This document shows positions 17,718 to 27,151 of a stretch of 64,000 nt of DNA, piece after piece (the first letter of the stretch is position 1; each line of letters begins with the position of its first letter). The position numbers were made by a program, and so were the translations under genes. The notes beneath the pieces are model-generated. The model searched no databases, had not been told where the DNA came from, and was given only the letters and a program-made list of their open reading frames with translations. The stretch covers positions 188,599-252,598 of the forward strand of contig JAGIAR010000002.1 of NCBI GenBank assembly GCA_017744735.1. The letters run 5' to 3'. This DNA comes from Novosphingobium sp. (lineage in GTDB: Bacteria > Pseudomonadota > Alphaproteobacteria > Sphingomonadales > Sphingomonadaceae).

Positions 17718-18139
17718 CCCAACACCCCGCGCCGCTTCATCGCCGCCGCGTACCAGACCAGCAGCACCGCGATCACCACCACGATCGCATTGACCGTCGC
17801 CGCCCCGGCGTTCGCATAGCTGCGCGAGGTGCCCATCGCGTAGTCGTAGCCATGGGTCACGACGATCGCGGCCAGCGACAGGACGAACACCCGCAGCGCC
17901 TTCGCATTGCGCATCAGCAGCAGCACCGAGCCGGCAATGCCCGCGAAATCCGCGATGTCGGTAACCACCGTGAACCACGGCGCCTGCGCGGAATAATAGG
18001 CGACCTCGTCCGGCCGCATCTCCAGGTGCCCGAGTTGCGCCATGAAGATCGTCACCGTGCCCGCCGCGTACCAGAGCAACGCCGCGATCCCGATCGCCCA
18101 CAAATGCCACGGCGGCTTGATGCCTGCTTCCCCTGTCAT
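17714..18139 (-). CDS. Small four-helix membrane protein, hypothetical
   Basis: Protein of 141 residues with about four membrane helices (near residues 11-32, 55-75, 82-100 and 113-133). An acidic, aromatic loop after the first helix reads LGHLEMRPDEVAYYSAQ. It ends in a basic AMKRRGVLG. GGGAAGGA lies 1-3 bases before the ATG, a tight spacing. The layout resembles small uncharacterised membrane proteins that are frequent in sphingomonads. No function can be given. It converges on the PhyH gene with a 4-base overlap. Confidence 0.7.
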   Translation of the reverse strand: MTGEAGIKPPWHLWAIGIAALLWYAAGTVTIFMAQLGHLEMRPDEVAYYSAQAPWFTVVTDIADFAGIAGSVLLLMRNAKALRVFVLSLAAIVVTHGYDYAMGTSRSYANAGAATVNAIVVVIAVLLVWYAAAMKRRGVLG

Positions 18140-18256
18140 GTCCTTCCCCTCGTTTCCATCAGACTATCACACAACCCCGTCCCGAAAAACCGCGCGCTAT
18201 TGGACAAGTGTAAAATAGCTGGCGCCGGCCGGTGCTTCGCGATAGCCTCCCCCTCC

Positions 18257-19537
18257 ATGAAAACACCCCTGCTTGCGGTCGCCTCCGCCCTCGCCCTCCT
18301 CGCCGCCGCACCGGCCTCGGCCGAGGCGCTTTACGTCCATGCGGGCAGACTGCTCGACGTCGACAGCGGAGAGGAACTTACCGGCCAGTGCGTGTTCACG
18401 CAGGACAAGGCGATCGTGCGGATCGAGCCCTGCGGAGCTACCCCGGCGGGCGCGCGGGACATCGACTGGAGCGGCTACACCGTGCTGCCGGGCCTGATCG
18501 ACCTGCACACCCATCTGGTCGATGTCGGCGAGAGCGCGGACGTGGCCGAGCCGATCAAGACCTCGCCCCAGGCCACCGCGCTGCTCGGCGTGCGCAACGC
18601 CTGGACCACGCTGAACGCCGGCTTCACCACCGTGCGCGACGTCGGCACCTATCGCGGGCTGACCGACGTCGACGTGCGCAATGCGATCAACAACGGGATC
18701 ATCCCCGGCCCGCGCATGTATGTTGCGGGCGCCTATATCACCAAGCCGGGCGGCGGCGGCGAGGTCAACGGGGTGATGCCCAACGACCAGCTTCCGCCCG
18801 ACATGCGCCTGGGCGTCTCCTCGACCCCGCAGGAAACCCACGACCGCGCCGAATTCCTGTTCGCCCACGGAGTGGACTTCCTCAAGCTGATCGCCACCGG
18901 GGCGGTGCTGGCGCTCAACAACGACGTCAACGAGACCGAACTGACCCAGGCCCAGATGCAGGCCGCGGTCGACGTCGCGAAGGAGCACGGCAGCTTCGCG
19001 ATCGCCCATGCCCACGGCGCCGAGGGCATCAAGGAAGCGATCCGCGCCGGCGTCCGCACGATCGAACACGCCAGCCTGATCGACGACGAGGGGCTGCAAC
19101 TCGCCAAGGACAAGGGCGTCTGGCTGGTGATGGACATTTACGACGGCGACTGGATCGACGAGGAAGGCACCCGCGCGGGCTGGCCCGCCGAAATGCTCCA
19201 GAAGAACCGCGACACCACCCTCGCCCAGCGCGAACGCTTCGAGAAGGCGGTGAAGATGGGCGTCAAGCTGGCCTTCGGCACCGATGCCGGGGTCTATCCC
19301 CACGGCATGAACGCGCGCCAGTTCGCCTATATGGTCCAATGGGGCATGACCCCGCTGCAGGCGATCCGCGCGGCGACGGTGGAAGGGGCGACGGTGCTCG
19401 GCCGCTACGACCAGTTCGGCTCGATCACGGCGGGCAAGTCGGCCGACATGATCGCGGTTTCGGGCGACCCGCTGCAGAACATCCGCGTGCTCGAAAGCGT
19501 TGCGGGGGTGATCAAGGAAGGCGTGAAGTACAAATAG
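18257..19537 (+). CDS. Secreted metal-dependent amidohydrolase (imidazolonepropionase / Xaa-Pro dipeptidase-like)
   Basis: Exported amidohydrolase of 426 residues. The signal peptide ends near APASA-EA (residue 22). The binuclear site is complete: His84 and His86 in DLHTH, Lys210 in FLKLIATG (to be carboxylated), His251 and His253 in AHAHG, His271 in IEHAS and Asp343 in GTDAG. A C-terminal beta-sandwich returns with GSITAGKSADMIAV. Relatives include periplasmic dipeptidases with Xaa-Pro or Xaa-Arg/Lys specificity. It would cleave a C-N bond of a peptide or cyclic amide outside the cytoplasm. It has a single-gene context with its own 117-base upstream gap. Confidence 0.9.
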   Translation: MKTPLLAVASALALLAAAPASAEALYVHAGRLLDVDSGEELTGQCVFTQDKAIVRIEPCGATPAGARDIDWSGYTVLPGLIDLHTHLVDVGESADVAEPIKTSPQATALLGVRNAWTTLNAGFTTVRDVGTYRGLTDVDVRNAINNGIIPGPRMYVAGAYITKPGGGGEVNGVMPNDQLPPDMRLGVSSTPQETHDRAEFLFAHGVDFLKLIATGAVLALNNDVNETELTQAQMQAAVDVAKEHGSFAIAHAHGAEGIKEAIRAGVRTIEHASLIDDEGLQLAKDKGVWLVMDIYDGDWIDEEGTRAGWPAEMLQKNRDTTLAQRERFEKAVKMGVKLAFGTDAGVYPHGMNARQFAYMVQWGMTPLQAIRAATVEGATVLGRYDQFGSITAGKSADMIAVSGDPLQNIRVLESVAGVIKEGVKYK

Positions 19538-19546
19538 GCCGGGCGC

Positions 19547-19903
19547 TCACGCCGCCTTCAGCCACGCCCGCGCCGCGGCGATCTCGCCCGGTTCGAACGT
19601 CCGGATTTCCCCGGAAGAGAACACATTGCCGATCCTGGACAGAACTTCGATCCAGCGACGATCGGATACCACCGCCGCGCGTTCGATCCGCCCGAACATC
19701 GGCAGGCCCTGCCTGAGGTCTTCCCAGAACGCGGCGGGCTCGATCCCCTCGAGATGGTCGATCACCTCGAGCACGCGAATCTTGCCGGTGGCCGGAAGGT
19801 CCGCCCTGAGCCTGGTCCAGGTCGCGTCGATCTCGTCCTTGGTGACTTTGCCGGACACGTGGAACTCCATTACCCCGCCATCGGGACTGCGATAGTCGAT
19901 CAT
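19547..19903 (-). CDS. SpoIIAA-like (STAS-fold) protein
   Basis: Protein of 118 residues with an alternating beta-alpha pattern typical of SpoIIAA-like (DUF3478) proteins. MEFHVSGKVTKDEIDATW lies at about 12-29, RVLEVIDHLEGI at about 43-54, and an RAAVVSDRRWIEVLSRIG block and a terminal RAWLKAA helix follow. The class is small, soluble and often linked to membrane-lipid or stress contexts, but roles are poorly known. SD AAGGAAA precedes the ATG. The gene is convergent with the amidohydrolase. Confidence 0.75.
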   Translation of the reverse strand: MIDYRSPDGGVMEFHVSGKVTKDEIDATWTRLRADLPATGKIRVLEVIDHLEGIEPAAFWEDLRQGLPMFGRIERAAVVSDRRWIEVLSRIGNVFSSGEIRTFEPGEIAAARAWLKAA

Positions 19904-19987
19904 CGGTGTTTCCTTTCTCCTGTTAGGAAAGAACGAAAACGGCCGATCGTTCCGATCCAGCGGCTCGGCGCGGCGGTTACGCCTCCG

Positions 19988-22621
19988 CTAGTTCACAGCC
20001 ACCTTCGCCTCGCCGTCGCCGCGGTTGGCAGTGAGGGTGATCCCGGCACCGGGGCCGCTGGCGGGGCCGCTGCCCATCGTGTCGCCCGTGGAGACGAGTT
20101 TGACCCAGAGCGAGTCCTTGCCCTTGTAATAGGCGGTAGCGGTAGCATTACGCAGCGCGTCCAGGCTGCCCAGCTCGGTCCCCGTGTCCGCCGCGGTAAA
20201 GCCCGGCAGCTCGAACATCACCCACGAGCCCCGGTCCAGCTCCTTCACGTTGAGGGTCAGCGCCTGCCTTGCGGTGGTCACCTTGAACTCGGTGCCCGCG
20301 CGCACGTTGGTTTCTCCTGCGGCGGGGAAATCCTTGCCGTCGCGGGTGAGCGTGACCGGCAGCGGCGGGCCCGCCGCGGCCTTGGCGCCGCCACCGGGCC
20401 CGAAGTTCTCGAAGCCGGGCGGGACAACCGCACCGCCGACGGTCATGCGGCCGACATCGCCCTTGCACACCGCGGCGTTCCAGCTCGGCTTGCGCTCGCA
20501 GGCATCGTCGATCGCGATCGCGTCATTGGCGTCGTCGATCAGGATGAAGGAATTCGGCACGCCGCCGACCGAGCCGTCGACGTCCTTGAACACCGAGGTC
20601 TTGTAGGTCGCATTGCCGTAATCGTCGTTGCTCCATTTGTGCTCGATCGGCGGGAAATAGACCGGCTTGGCGTTGACGAAATGCGCGCGTTGGACGGTGT
20701 TGTTGGTGCTCATCCCGAAGCTCGTGAACAGCAGGTAGGAAATCGCCCCGGTCTTGCGGGTGGCGTTGTCCTGGAAGTTCACGAAGGTGACGTTGTCGAG
20801 GTGATGCAGGTAGTCGTAGAACTCGTAGCCGCGGATCGGGAAGTCCGCGAGCGCCGGCTCGGGCAGGCTGCGGCCGTAGGCCACTTCGGCCGGCGTGGTC
20901 GGATTGCCGATATTCGCGCTCTCGCCGACGAACAGCGAGTCAACCACCTTCGAGGTGTAGAGCGAGTGGTTGAAATTGGCCGAGGCGTGGGTGTAGCCGA
21001 TCGCATTGTCCGCCAGTTTCAGGCCCTTGAACAGGTCCATCTCGCCGCGGGTCCACATCCCGCCGTTGCGGTTCTTGTAGCTGGTGAAGTCCTCGATCAC
21101 CGTCTCCACCTGCGCGCTCTTCGCGTCGGTCGGATCGGCCAGCGCGATGTGCCCGCCAACCGCAAAGTGGCCATTCGCCTGCGGGCCGCGATCGGACATG
21201 AAGCCGTCGAAGTTCGAATGGGCGGTGTTGCCCTTGAACTCGCGATAGGCCGTGCGGCGCGGGAAGACGTCGAGGTCCTTGCCCTCGTGCGCCCCTGTCG
21301 GATGCTCGGGCAAGGCATACCAGAACCCGATCTGCTCGGACCCCGCGGCGACGTTGTCGCGGTAGATATTGTCGGGGTTGGTGATCCAGAAGGTCGACAC
21401 GTTGTTGTCCGAGGGGATCAGGATGTCCCTGGCGTTCTGGCCGTCGGTGCGGAAGTTCTTGCCGTCGGCCGTCATGAACGGGCCGAGGTTGGTCGGCACG
21501 CAAGGGCTGCCGTCGGGATGGCACTTGGTCAGGATGCCGAGATTGTGGACGAACTGGTTGCCGGTCTCGACCGCATCTTCGAGGAAGTAGCAGTGGCCGA
21601 CCGTGTTGTAGGTCACGTTGTTCTCGATCCGCAGGTCGTTGGTCCCGTGAACGGTCACGCAGCGGCTGTAGGTGTCGTGGATCGACGAGTTTTCGATATA
21701 TTGCCCCCGCCCCTCGCCGATGATGTGCCAGTGGATAGGGTAGCGGGCGAGGTGCATGTTCTGGCCCATGCGATTGAGCTCGACGCCCGAGACGTACATC
21801 TTCGATCCCGCCATCGCCATGATGTGGCCGCCGAAATAGGTCTTCGCCGCGTCGTCCGAGGCCTGGATCTTGATGTTGCGGGTGAGCAGCCCGACTTCGC
21901 CGCGCTCGTCGACTCCGAAGGTGATCTCGCCGAAGTGCATGTACTGGAGCGGCCGGTCGAGCGTGAGCGTGTTGCCGCCGATCGCCGCGATCGTGCGTTG
22001 CTCGGCCTGGTGGGGGTCGAAATCGGTCGAGGCGAGAACGATCGTGTCGCCCTTGCGCCAGCCGCGCGCATCGAGCACCTCGATCCGGCTGCTGCCGGCC
22101 TTCGCGGTGCCCGCCAGCTTGGTCCAGGCGTTGGTGCGGTTGCCGTGCAGGCTCAGCGTTCCGCCGAGCAGCATGATTCCGCGGTCGCCCATCGTGTTGA
22201 CGTCTTCGTTGGGCACATTGTCGGTCAGGGTAATGGTGGCGTTGCGGGTGTGGGGCACCCCCTCGCTGCCGATGTCGAGTTCGCCGCCCTGGACGTAGAT
22301 CCACTCGGTCTTCAGGTCGATGTCGGCCTCGTCCGAAAAGCTGAGCCTGCCATCGAGCGTGAGGCTGCGCAGCGCCGGCGGGCTGACATCGAGCAGGATG
22401 TTCCGGTCGCGCCCGATCGTTACCGCATCGCCTTCGCCCGGCACCTTGCCGTCGGGCCATGAGGCCGGATCGGACCAGCGCGTCTGCTTGACCCCCGCGG
22501 CCGGAGCGCTGTGCGCGCTCATGTCCATGTGGGAGTGGTCTTCCTCGGCCCTCGCCGCGGCCCCAAGGCCGAGCGCGAGAAGCAACGAAACAACAAACAG
22601 CCGAATTCGCGTGCGCACCAC
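19988..22621 (-). CDS. Secreted G8-domain, right-handed beta-helix protein, paralogue 1
   Basis: Large exported protein, 877 residues from the GTG at 22621. That start is chosen over the ATG at 22663 because a GAGGGG ribosome-binding site sits just before it and the tandem paralogue begins at the same place. A signal peptide ends near ARAEE. The G8 domain follows, with QTRWSDPASWPDG, then VTIGRDRNILLDVSPP and the parallel beta-helix repeats GNTLTLDRPLQYMH, IENSSIHDTYSRCVTVHG and NVTYNTVGHCYFLEDA. This is the architecture of the CEMIP/TMEM2 (hyaluronan-binding) and polyductin proteins. The bacterial role is unknown, but binding or cleaving a glycan at the cell surface is plausible. Paralogue 2 lies immediately upstream. 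Confidence 0.85.
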   Translation of the reverse strand: MVRTRIRLFVVSLLLALGLGAAARAEEDHSHMDMSAHSAPAAGVKQTRWSDPASWPDGKVPGEGDAVTIGRDRNILLDVSPPALRSLTLDGRLSFSDEADIDLKTEWIYVQGGELDIGSEGVPHTRNATITLTDNVPNEDVNTMGDRGIMLLGGTLSLHGNRTNAWTKLAGTAKAGSSRIEVLDARGWRKGDTIVLASTDFDPHQAEQRTIAAIGGNTLTLDRPLQYMHFGEITFGVDERGEVGLLTRNIKIQASDDAAKTYFGGHIMAMAGSKMYVSGVELNRMGQNMHLARYPIHWHIIGEGRGQYIENSSIHDTYSRCVTVHGTNDLRIENNVTYNTVGHCYFLEDAVETGNQFVHNLGILTKCHPDGSPCVPTNLGPFMTADGKNFRTDGQNARDILIPSDNNVSTFWITNPDNIYRDNVAAGSEQIGFWYALPEHPTGAHEGKDLDVFPRRTAYREFKGNTAHSNFDGFMSDRGPQANGHFAVGGHIALADPTDAKSAQVETVIEDFTSYKNRNGGMWTRGEMDLFKGLKLADNAIGYTHASANFNHSLYTSKVVDSLFVGESANIGNPTTPAEVAYGRSLPEPALADFPIRGYEFYDYLHHLDNVTFVNFQDNATRKTGAISYLLFTSFGMSTNNTVQRAHFVNAKPVYFPPIEHKWSNDDYGNATYKTSVFKDVDGSVGGVPNSFILIDDANDAIAIDDACERKPSWNAAVCKGDVGRMTVGGAVVPPGFENFGPGGGAKAAAGPPLPVTLTRDGKDFPAAGETNVRAGTEFKVTTARQALTLNVKELDRGSWVMFELPGFTAADTGTELGSLDALRNATATAYYKGKDSLWVKLVSTGDTMGSGPASGPGAGITLTANRGDGEAKVAVN

Positions 22622-22690
22622 GTCTATCCCCTCATCCGGGACCTTTTGGCCCCATTCTCCCATTTACCCGCGGAAACTGCTCGCGCCTCC

Positions 22691-22702
22691 GGACAGAGTC
22701 AA
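22691..22702 (-). promoter_or_regulatory. TTGACTCTGTCC box upstream of G8 paralogue 1
   Basis: On the minus strand this reads TTGACTCTGTCC, 69 bases before the GTG start. The identical box stands 64 bases before paralogue 2, and the flanking sequences have diverged. It may be a -35 element (TTGACT) or an operator with a GAC-N3-GTC core. Confidence 0.45.
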
Positions 22703-22772
22703 TTCCGCGTTTGTCGCGGATTGCAGCGCCGGCTCGGGCGGGCGGCACCCACAGCCCGGCGCGCCCTTTGCA

Positions 22773-25433
22773 CTAGTTCGCCGCGACTTTTGCCACCGGG
22801 CCGGTCTCGTCGCCCGCCTTGCTGACCTCGAGGCGGGCTCCTGCCGGGAACGCCCCGCCGGGACCGGTGCCGACCGTGCTCACACCGGCACCGGGCCGGC
22901 CGATGGTCACGTTGAGGCCCGCCGAATTATCGACCACGAGCTTGGCCCACAGCGTGCCCTTGTCGCTAAAGTAGGAGGTCTCGCGCGCATCGCGCAGGGC
23001 GGCCAGGCTGGGCTCCTGCTTCCCCCCGGCGGCAGCGGCGAAGCCCGGAAGCTCGAAAATCACCCACGCCCCGTTGTCCATTTCCGTCAACGTCAGGGTC
23101 AGCGCCTTGCGGGCGGTTTCCACCCGCACCTCGGCGCCGCTGCGGATCGTGGTCTGGCCGGTGAACTCCCACCGCCGGCCGTTGCGGCTGAGCATGACCG
23201 GATCGGCGATCGGCGCATTGCCGAAGCCGAAATCGCCACCGACGTTGAAGTGGCCGAAATCGCCCTTGCATACCGCGGCGTGCCAGTCCGGCCTGATCGT
23301 GCAGGCCTGTTCGTCGGAAGCGATGCCGTTGTCCAGCACGATGTAGGAATCGGGCACGCCGCCGACCGAGCCGTCGCGGTCGTGGATCGCCGCGCCGCGC
23401 CAGGCGTTGCCCCGCCCGAAATCGGACGACCACCGGCGCACGACCGGCGGGAAATCGACCGGCTTGGCGTTGACGAACTTCGCGCCCTCGATCGCGTTCT
23501 CGGTGCTCATCCCGAAGCTGGTGTACATCAGGTACGAGATCGCCGCCGCGTCGCGCGTGGCGTTGGGCTGGAAGTTCTCGAAGGTGGTGTTCACCACGTC
23601 GTGGCGGAGATCGTAATACTCGTAGCCGCGGATCGGAAAATCCGGGATGTCGTTCGGCATGCTGCGGCCGTAGGCCAGTTCGGCCGGCGTGACGGGCGTG
23701 CCGATATTGGCGGTTTCGCCCACGAACAGCGAGTCGATCACCTTCGAGGTATAGGCGGCGCGGCCGACCGCGGAAGCCGCATGCGTGAAGCCGATCGCAT
23801 TGTCCGCCACCCGCAGGTGCTTGAACAGATGCAGTTCGCCCCGGCCCCAGACGGCGCCGTGGCGGTTCTTGTAGCCGGTGAAATTCTCGAATACCGAGCC
23901 CTTCGGCGGGCTGTTCGGATCGGCCGGATCGGTGAAGGCGAAGTGGTAGTTGCTGCCGCCGACGCTGAAAGTGCCATCGGGCTTGGGGCCGCGGTCGAAC
24001 ATGAAGCCGTCGAAGTTCGAATGGGCGGTGTTGCCCTTGAACTCGCGCACGGCGGTTCGCCGGGGCCAGATGTTCGCGCTCCCTTCCTTGTCCAGGAATG
24101 CGCCCGTCGGATGCTCGGGCAGGGCGAACCAGAAGCCCGTCTGCTCCGAGCCCGCGGCCACGTTGTCGCGATAGACGTTGTCCGGATTGGTGATCCAGAA
24201 CATCGACGCGGTGTTGTCAGACGGGATCAATATATCCTTGGCCGCCTGGCCGGCCGGCCCCGAGGTCGTTCCGCCCGGTCCGAGGTTGGTCGGGGCGCAG
24301 GCTTTGCCGTCGGGATGACACTTGGTCAGGATGCCGAGGTTGTGGACGAACTGGTTGCCGGTCTCCACCGCATCTTCGAGGAAATAGCAGTGGCCGACCG
24401 TGTTGTAGGTCACGTTGTTTTCGACCAGCACATTGTTGGTGCCGTGGACCGTCACGCAGCGGCTGTAGGTATCGTGGATCGACGAATTGCGGATGTACTG
24501 CCCCTGCCCTTCGCCCTCGATGTGCCAGTGGATGGGATAGCGCGCGAGGTGGAGGTATTGGCCCATGCGGGTCAGCTCGACGCCAGAGACATACATCTTC
24601 GACCCGGCCATCGCCATGATGTGACCGCCGAAATAGGACTTCTCGGCATCGTCCGAGGCCTGGATCCTGATGTTGCGGGTAAGCAGCCCGACCTCGCCGC
24701 GCTCGTCGACGCCGAAGGTGATCTCGCCGAAGTGCATGTACTCGAGCGGCCGGTCCAGCGTGAGCGTGTTGCCGCTGATCGCGGCGATGGTGCGCTCCTC
24801 GGCCTGGTGCGGATCGAAGTCGGTCGAGGCCAGGACGATCCGGTCGCCCTTGCGCCAGCCCGCTGCATCCATGACCTCGATCGTCGCGCTGCCGGCACCG
24901 GCGGTCTTCACCAGCTTGCTCCAGCTGTTGGTCCGGTCGCCGTGCAGGCTCAGCGTTCCGCCGAGCATCATGATCCCGCGGTCGCCCATCGTGTTGATGT
25001 TCTCGTCGGGCACCGTGTCGGTCAGGGTGATCGTCGCGTTGCGGGTGAACGGCGCACCCTCGCTCCCGATGTCGAGCTCGCCGCCCGGGAGATAGATCCA
25101 GTCGGTCTTCAGGTCGATGTCGAGCGTGTCGGAAAAGCTCAGCCTGCCGGCGACCGTGAGGCTGCGCAGCGCCGGCGGACTGACGTCGAGCAGGATGTTG
25201 CGGTCGCGCCCGATCGTCACCGCATCGCCGGCCACCGGCACCCTGCCGTCGGGCCAGGAAGCGGGATCGGACCAGCGCGTCTGCTTCGCCGCCGCGCTAG
25301 CCGCAGGCGCCGGTGCATCCATGTGCATGCCGGCGTGCATCTCCTCGGCGCGCGCCCCGGGACCACACCCGAGCGCAAGGAATGCGGCGACGACGAGCGA
25401 AGCCAGCAACAGCCGTGTTTGCGTGCGAACCAC
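22773..25433 (-). CDS. Secreted G8-domain, right-handed beta-helix protein, paralogue 2
   Basis: Tandem paralogue of the preceding gene, 886 residues. GTG start with GGGAGAGGG seven bases upstream. The signal peptide includes a Cys in ALGCGPGARAEE, so lipidation is possible but the lipobox (LALGC) is imperfect. The G8 core QTRWSDPASWPDG and the helix repeats match paralogue 1 closely, while the C-terminal third and loop regions differ (GGTTSGPAGQ against an unlike segment). Both copies share a NHxxF-free, glycine-rich beta-helix with conserved Cys pairs such as CTIRPDWHAAVCKGD. The pair probably arose by local duplication and remains under selection, because both frames are intact. Function as for paralogue 1. 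Confidence 0.85.
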   Translation of the reverse strand: MVRTQTRLLLASLVVAAFLALGCGPGARAEEMHAGMHMDAPAPAASAAAKQTRWSDPASWPDGRVPVAGDAVTIGRDRNILLDVSPPALRSLTVAGRLSFSDTLDIDLKTDWIYLPGGELDIGSEGAPFTRNATITLTDTVPDENINTMGDRGIMMLGGTLSLHGDRTNSWSKLVKTAGAGSATIEVMDAAGWRKGDRIVLASTDFDPHQAEERTIAAISGNTLTLDRPLEYMHFGEITFGVDERGEVGLLTRNIRIQASDDAEKSYFGGHIMAMAGSKMYVSGVELTRMGQYLHLARYPIHWHIEGEGQGQYIRNSSIHDTYSRCVTVHGTNNVLVENNVTYNTVGHCYFLEDAVETGNQFVHNLGILTKCHPDGKACAPTNLGPGGTTSGPAGQAAKDILIPSDNTASMFWITNPDNVYRDNVAAGSEQTGFWFALPEHPTGAFLDKEGSANIWPRRTAVREFKGNTAHSNFDGFMFDRGPKPDGTFSVGGSNYHFAFTDPADPNSPPKGSVFENFTGYKNRHGAVWGRGELHLFKHLRVADNAIGFTHAASAVGRAAYTSKVIDSLFVGETANIGTPVTPAELAYGRSMPNDIPDFPIRGYEYYDLRHDVVNTTFENFQPNATRDAAAISYLMYTSFGMSTENAIEGAKFVNAKPVDFPPVVRRWSSDFGRGNAWRGAAIHDRDGSVGGVPDSYIVLDNGIASDEQACTIRPDWHAAVCKGDFGHFNVGGDFGFGNAPIADPVMLSRNGRRWEFTGQTTIRSGAEVRVETARKALTLTLTEMDNGAWVIFELPGFAAAAGGKQEPSLAALRDARETSYFSDKGTLWAKLVVDNSAGLNVTIGRPGAGVSTVGTGPGGAFPAGARLEVSKAGDETGPVAKVAAN

Positions 25434-25454
25434 GTCGAACCCTCTCCCGTTTTC

Positions 25455-25470
25455 ACGTGGTTTGCCACGT
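25455..25470. promoter_or_regulatory. Perfect inverted repeat in the leader of G8 paralogue 2
   Basis: ACGTGG-TTTG-CCACGT forms a 6-base inverted repeat with a 4-base spacer, 21 bases before the GTG start. It could be a dimeric operator or a leader hairpin. No matching repeat is present ahead of paralogue 1. Confidence 0.4.
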
Positions 25471-25497
25471 TTAGGGCGGCAAGGTGCGCGAGGCGCT

Positions 25498-25509
25498 GGA
25501 CAGAGTCAA
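25498..25509 (-). promoter_or_regulatory. TTGACTCTGTCC box upstream of G8 paralogue 2
   Basis: The same 12-base box as at 22691-22702, 64 bases before the start codon. Exactly 24 bases beyond the box both leaders carry TAAA. This suggests a promoter duplicated with the gene. Confidence 0.45.
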
Positions 25510-25537
25510 CGCCGGTATGGGGAGCAGGCCGCCGCCG

Positions 25538-27151
25538 TTACCGAAACCGTCCATACCCGCCCCGGTCGGCGATGATCACCCGCGCGGCATTGTGCCCCGG
25601 CGCGCCGGTCACGCCGCCGCCGGGGTGGGTGCCGGCGCCGCACATGTAGAGCCCCTTGATCGGCCCCCGGTAAGAGCCGTGGCCGAGCACCGGGCGGGCC
25701 GACCAGAGCTGGTCGAGGCTCATGTTGCCGTGCATGATGTCGCCGCCGATCAGGCCGAACTTGCGTTCGAGGTCGAGCGGCGAATGGATCTGGCGGGCGA
25801 TCACGCTTTTCTTGAACCCCGGCGCATGGGCTTCGACCGTGTCGATGATCGCATCGGCCGCGAGCTCGCGCTCGCCGTCCCAGCTCCTGCCATCCGGCAG
25901 TTCGGGGGCGAATTGCTGGCAGAACAGGCTGGCGACGTGCTGGCCCGGAGGGGCGAGGCTGTCGTCGACGGTCGAGGGGATCAGCATCTCGACGATCGGC
26001 TTCTTCGACCAGCCGTAGCGCTTCGCGTCGAGGAAGGCTTCGTCCATGTAGTCGAGCGTCGGGGCGAGGATGATGCCCGACTGGTGGTGTTCGCCTTCCC
26101 CGGGGAGGCAGGTGAAGTTGGGCAGTTCGCTGAGCGCGACATTCATCCGGAAGGTGCCCGAACCGGCCTTGAACCCGCGCATCCGGCGGCGGAATTCCTC
26201 GCTGAGATCGCTTTCGGCGATCATCCGGTCGTAGAGCAGCTTGGGCCCGACATTGGCGATCACGCGCGCGGCGGCGATCTCCTCGCCGCTTTCGAGCTTG
26301 ACGCCGACCGCCTTGCCGCCGTCCACCAGCACCTGCCTGACCGGCGCCTCGAGGCTGATCTCGACCCCGGCCTCGGCGCAGACCTTGGCCATGACCTGGG
26401 TGATCGCGCCCATCCCGCCGACCGAGTGCCCCCAGGCGCCCTTCTTGCCGTTGACCTCACCGAACACGTGGTGGAGCAGCACGTAGGCGCTGCTGGGCGT
26501 ATCGGGTGAGGCGTAATTACCGACCACCGCGTCGAAGCCGAACGCCGCCTTGACCGCCTCGCTTTCGAACCAGCTGTCGAGGAAGCTGCGCGCCGACTTG
26601 GTGAACAGGTCGAGCACGTCGCGCTTCTGCGAGAGCGAGAGCTTCGCCAGCCCCCTGCCCTGCAGCGCGCCGTCGATCAGCGTGCGGAAGCCTTCGCCGA
26701 GGTTGGGCGGCGATTTGAGGGCAAGGCCGCGCAGCACTTCGGCGACGGTTTCGAGCGCCTCGTAATATTGCGGCAGCACCTCCGCATCGTGGGCGGAGAA
26801 CTTGCGGAATTCGGCCTGCGTCCGCTCCAGCCCGCCGCCTAGTTTCAGGTAGCCCCCGTCTTCCTGCGGGAGGAAGTTCGAGATCGGCCGCTCGATCACG
26901 CGATAGCCGTGATCGGCCAGCTTCATGTCGGCGATCACCTTTGGCTGCAGCAGGCTGACCGTGTAGCTCGCGACCGAATTGCGGAAACCGGGATGGAATT
27001 CCTCGGTCACCGCCGCGCCGCCGACCACGTCGCGCCGTTCGAGGATGCGGACCTTGAGCCCGGCCTGCGCGAGGTAGAAGGCGCAGACGAGGCCATTGTG
27101 GCCGCCGCCGATGATCACGGCATCGTATTTCTGGGTCACTTGCGGCTCCAT
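25538..27151 (-). CDS. FAD-dependent oxidoreductase, phytoene desaturase-like
   Basis: Flavoprotein of 537 residues. The dinucleotide-binding motif VIIGGGHNGL lies at 13-22, followed by the ILERRDVVGGAA segment. The C-terminal FAD contact MCGAGTHPGGGVTGAPGHNAA is typical of CrtI/retinol saturase-like NAD(P)/FAD oxidoreductases. The family adds or removes double bonds or oxidises C-N bonds. Its 5' end overlaps the Rieske oxygenase by 16 bases, so the two should work together. The adjacent TetR regulator and operator palindrome suggest substrate-controlled expression. It may act on a product of the Rieske enzyme; it is unlikely to make carotenoids here, because crtB and crtE partners are not nearby. 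Confidence 0.85.
   Translation of the reverse strand: MEPQVTQKYDAVIIGGGHNGLVCAFYLAQAGLKVRILERRDVVGGAAVTEEFHPGFRNSVASYTVSLLQPKVIADMKLADHGYRVIERPISNFLPQEDGGYLKLGGGLERTQAEFRKFSAHDAEVLPQYYEALETVAEVLRGLALKSPPNLGEGFRTLIDGALQGRGLAKLSLSQKRDVLDLFTKSARSFLDSWFESEAVKAAFGFDAVVGNYASPDTPSSAYVLLHHVFGEVNGKKGAWGHSVGGMGAITQVMAKVCAEAGVEISLEAPVRQVLVDGGKAVGVKLESGEEIAAARVIANVGPKLLYDRMIAESDLSEEFRRRMRGFKAGSGTFRMNVALSELPNFTCLPGEGEHHQSGIILAPTLDYMDEAFLDAKRYGWSKKPIVEMLIPSTVDDSLAPPGQHVASLFCQQFAPELPDGRSWDGERELAADAIIDTVEAHAPGFKKSVIARQIHSPLDLERKFGLIGGDIMHGNMSLDQLWSARPVLGHGSYRGPIKGLYMCGAGTHPGGGVTGAPGHNAARVIIADRGGYGRFR

Noticed and set aside
19754..22462. Plus-strand frame of about 900 codons opposite the first G8 gene
   Set aside because: Same explanation; no start signal and low-complexity Val/Arg/Asp composition.
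22320..25649. Plus-strand frame of about 1100 codons opposite the second G8 gene
   Set aside because: Shadow of the GC-rich opposite strand; the minus frame has signal peptide, G8 motifs and a paralogue.
25538..27151. Carotenoid biosynthesis desaturase (crtI)
   Set aside because: The fold fits, but the gene is tied to a Rieske oxygenase and TetR regulator and there is no crtB, crtE or crtY nearby.
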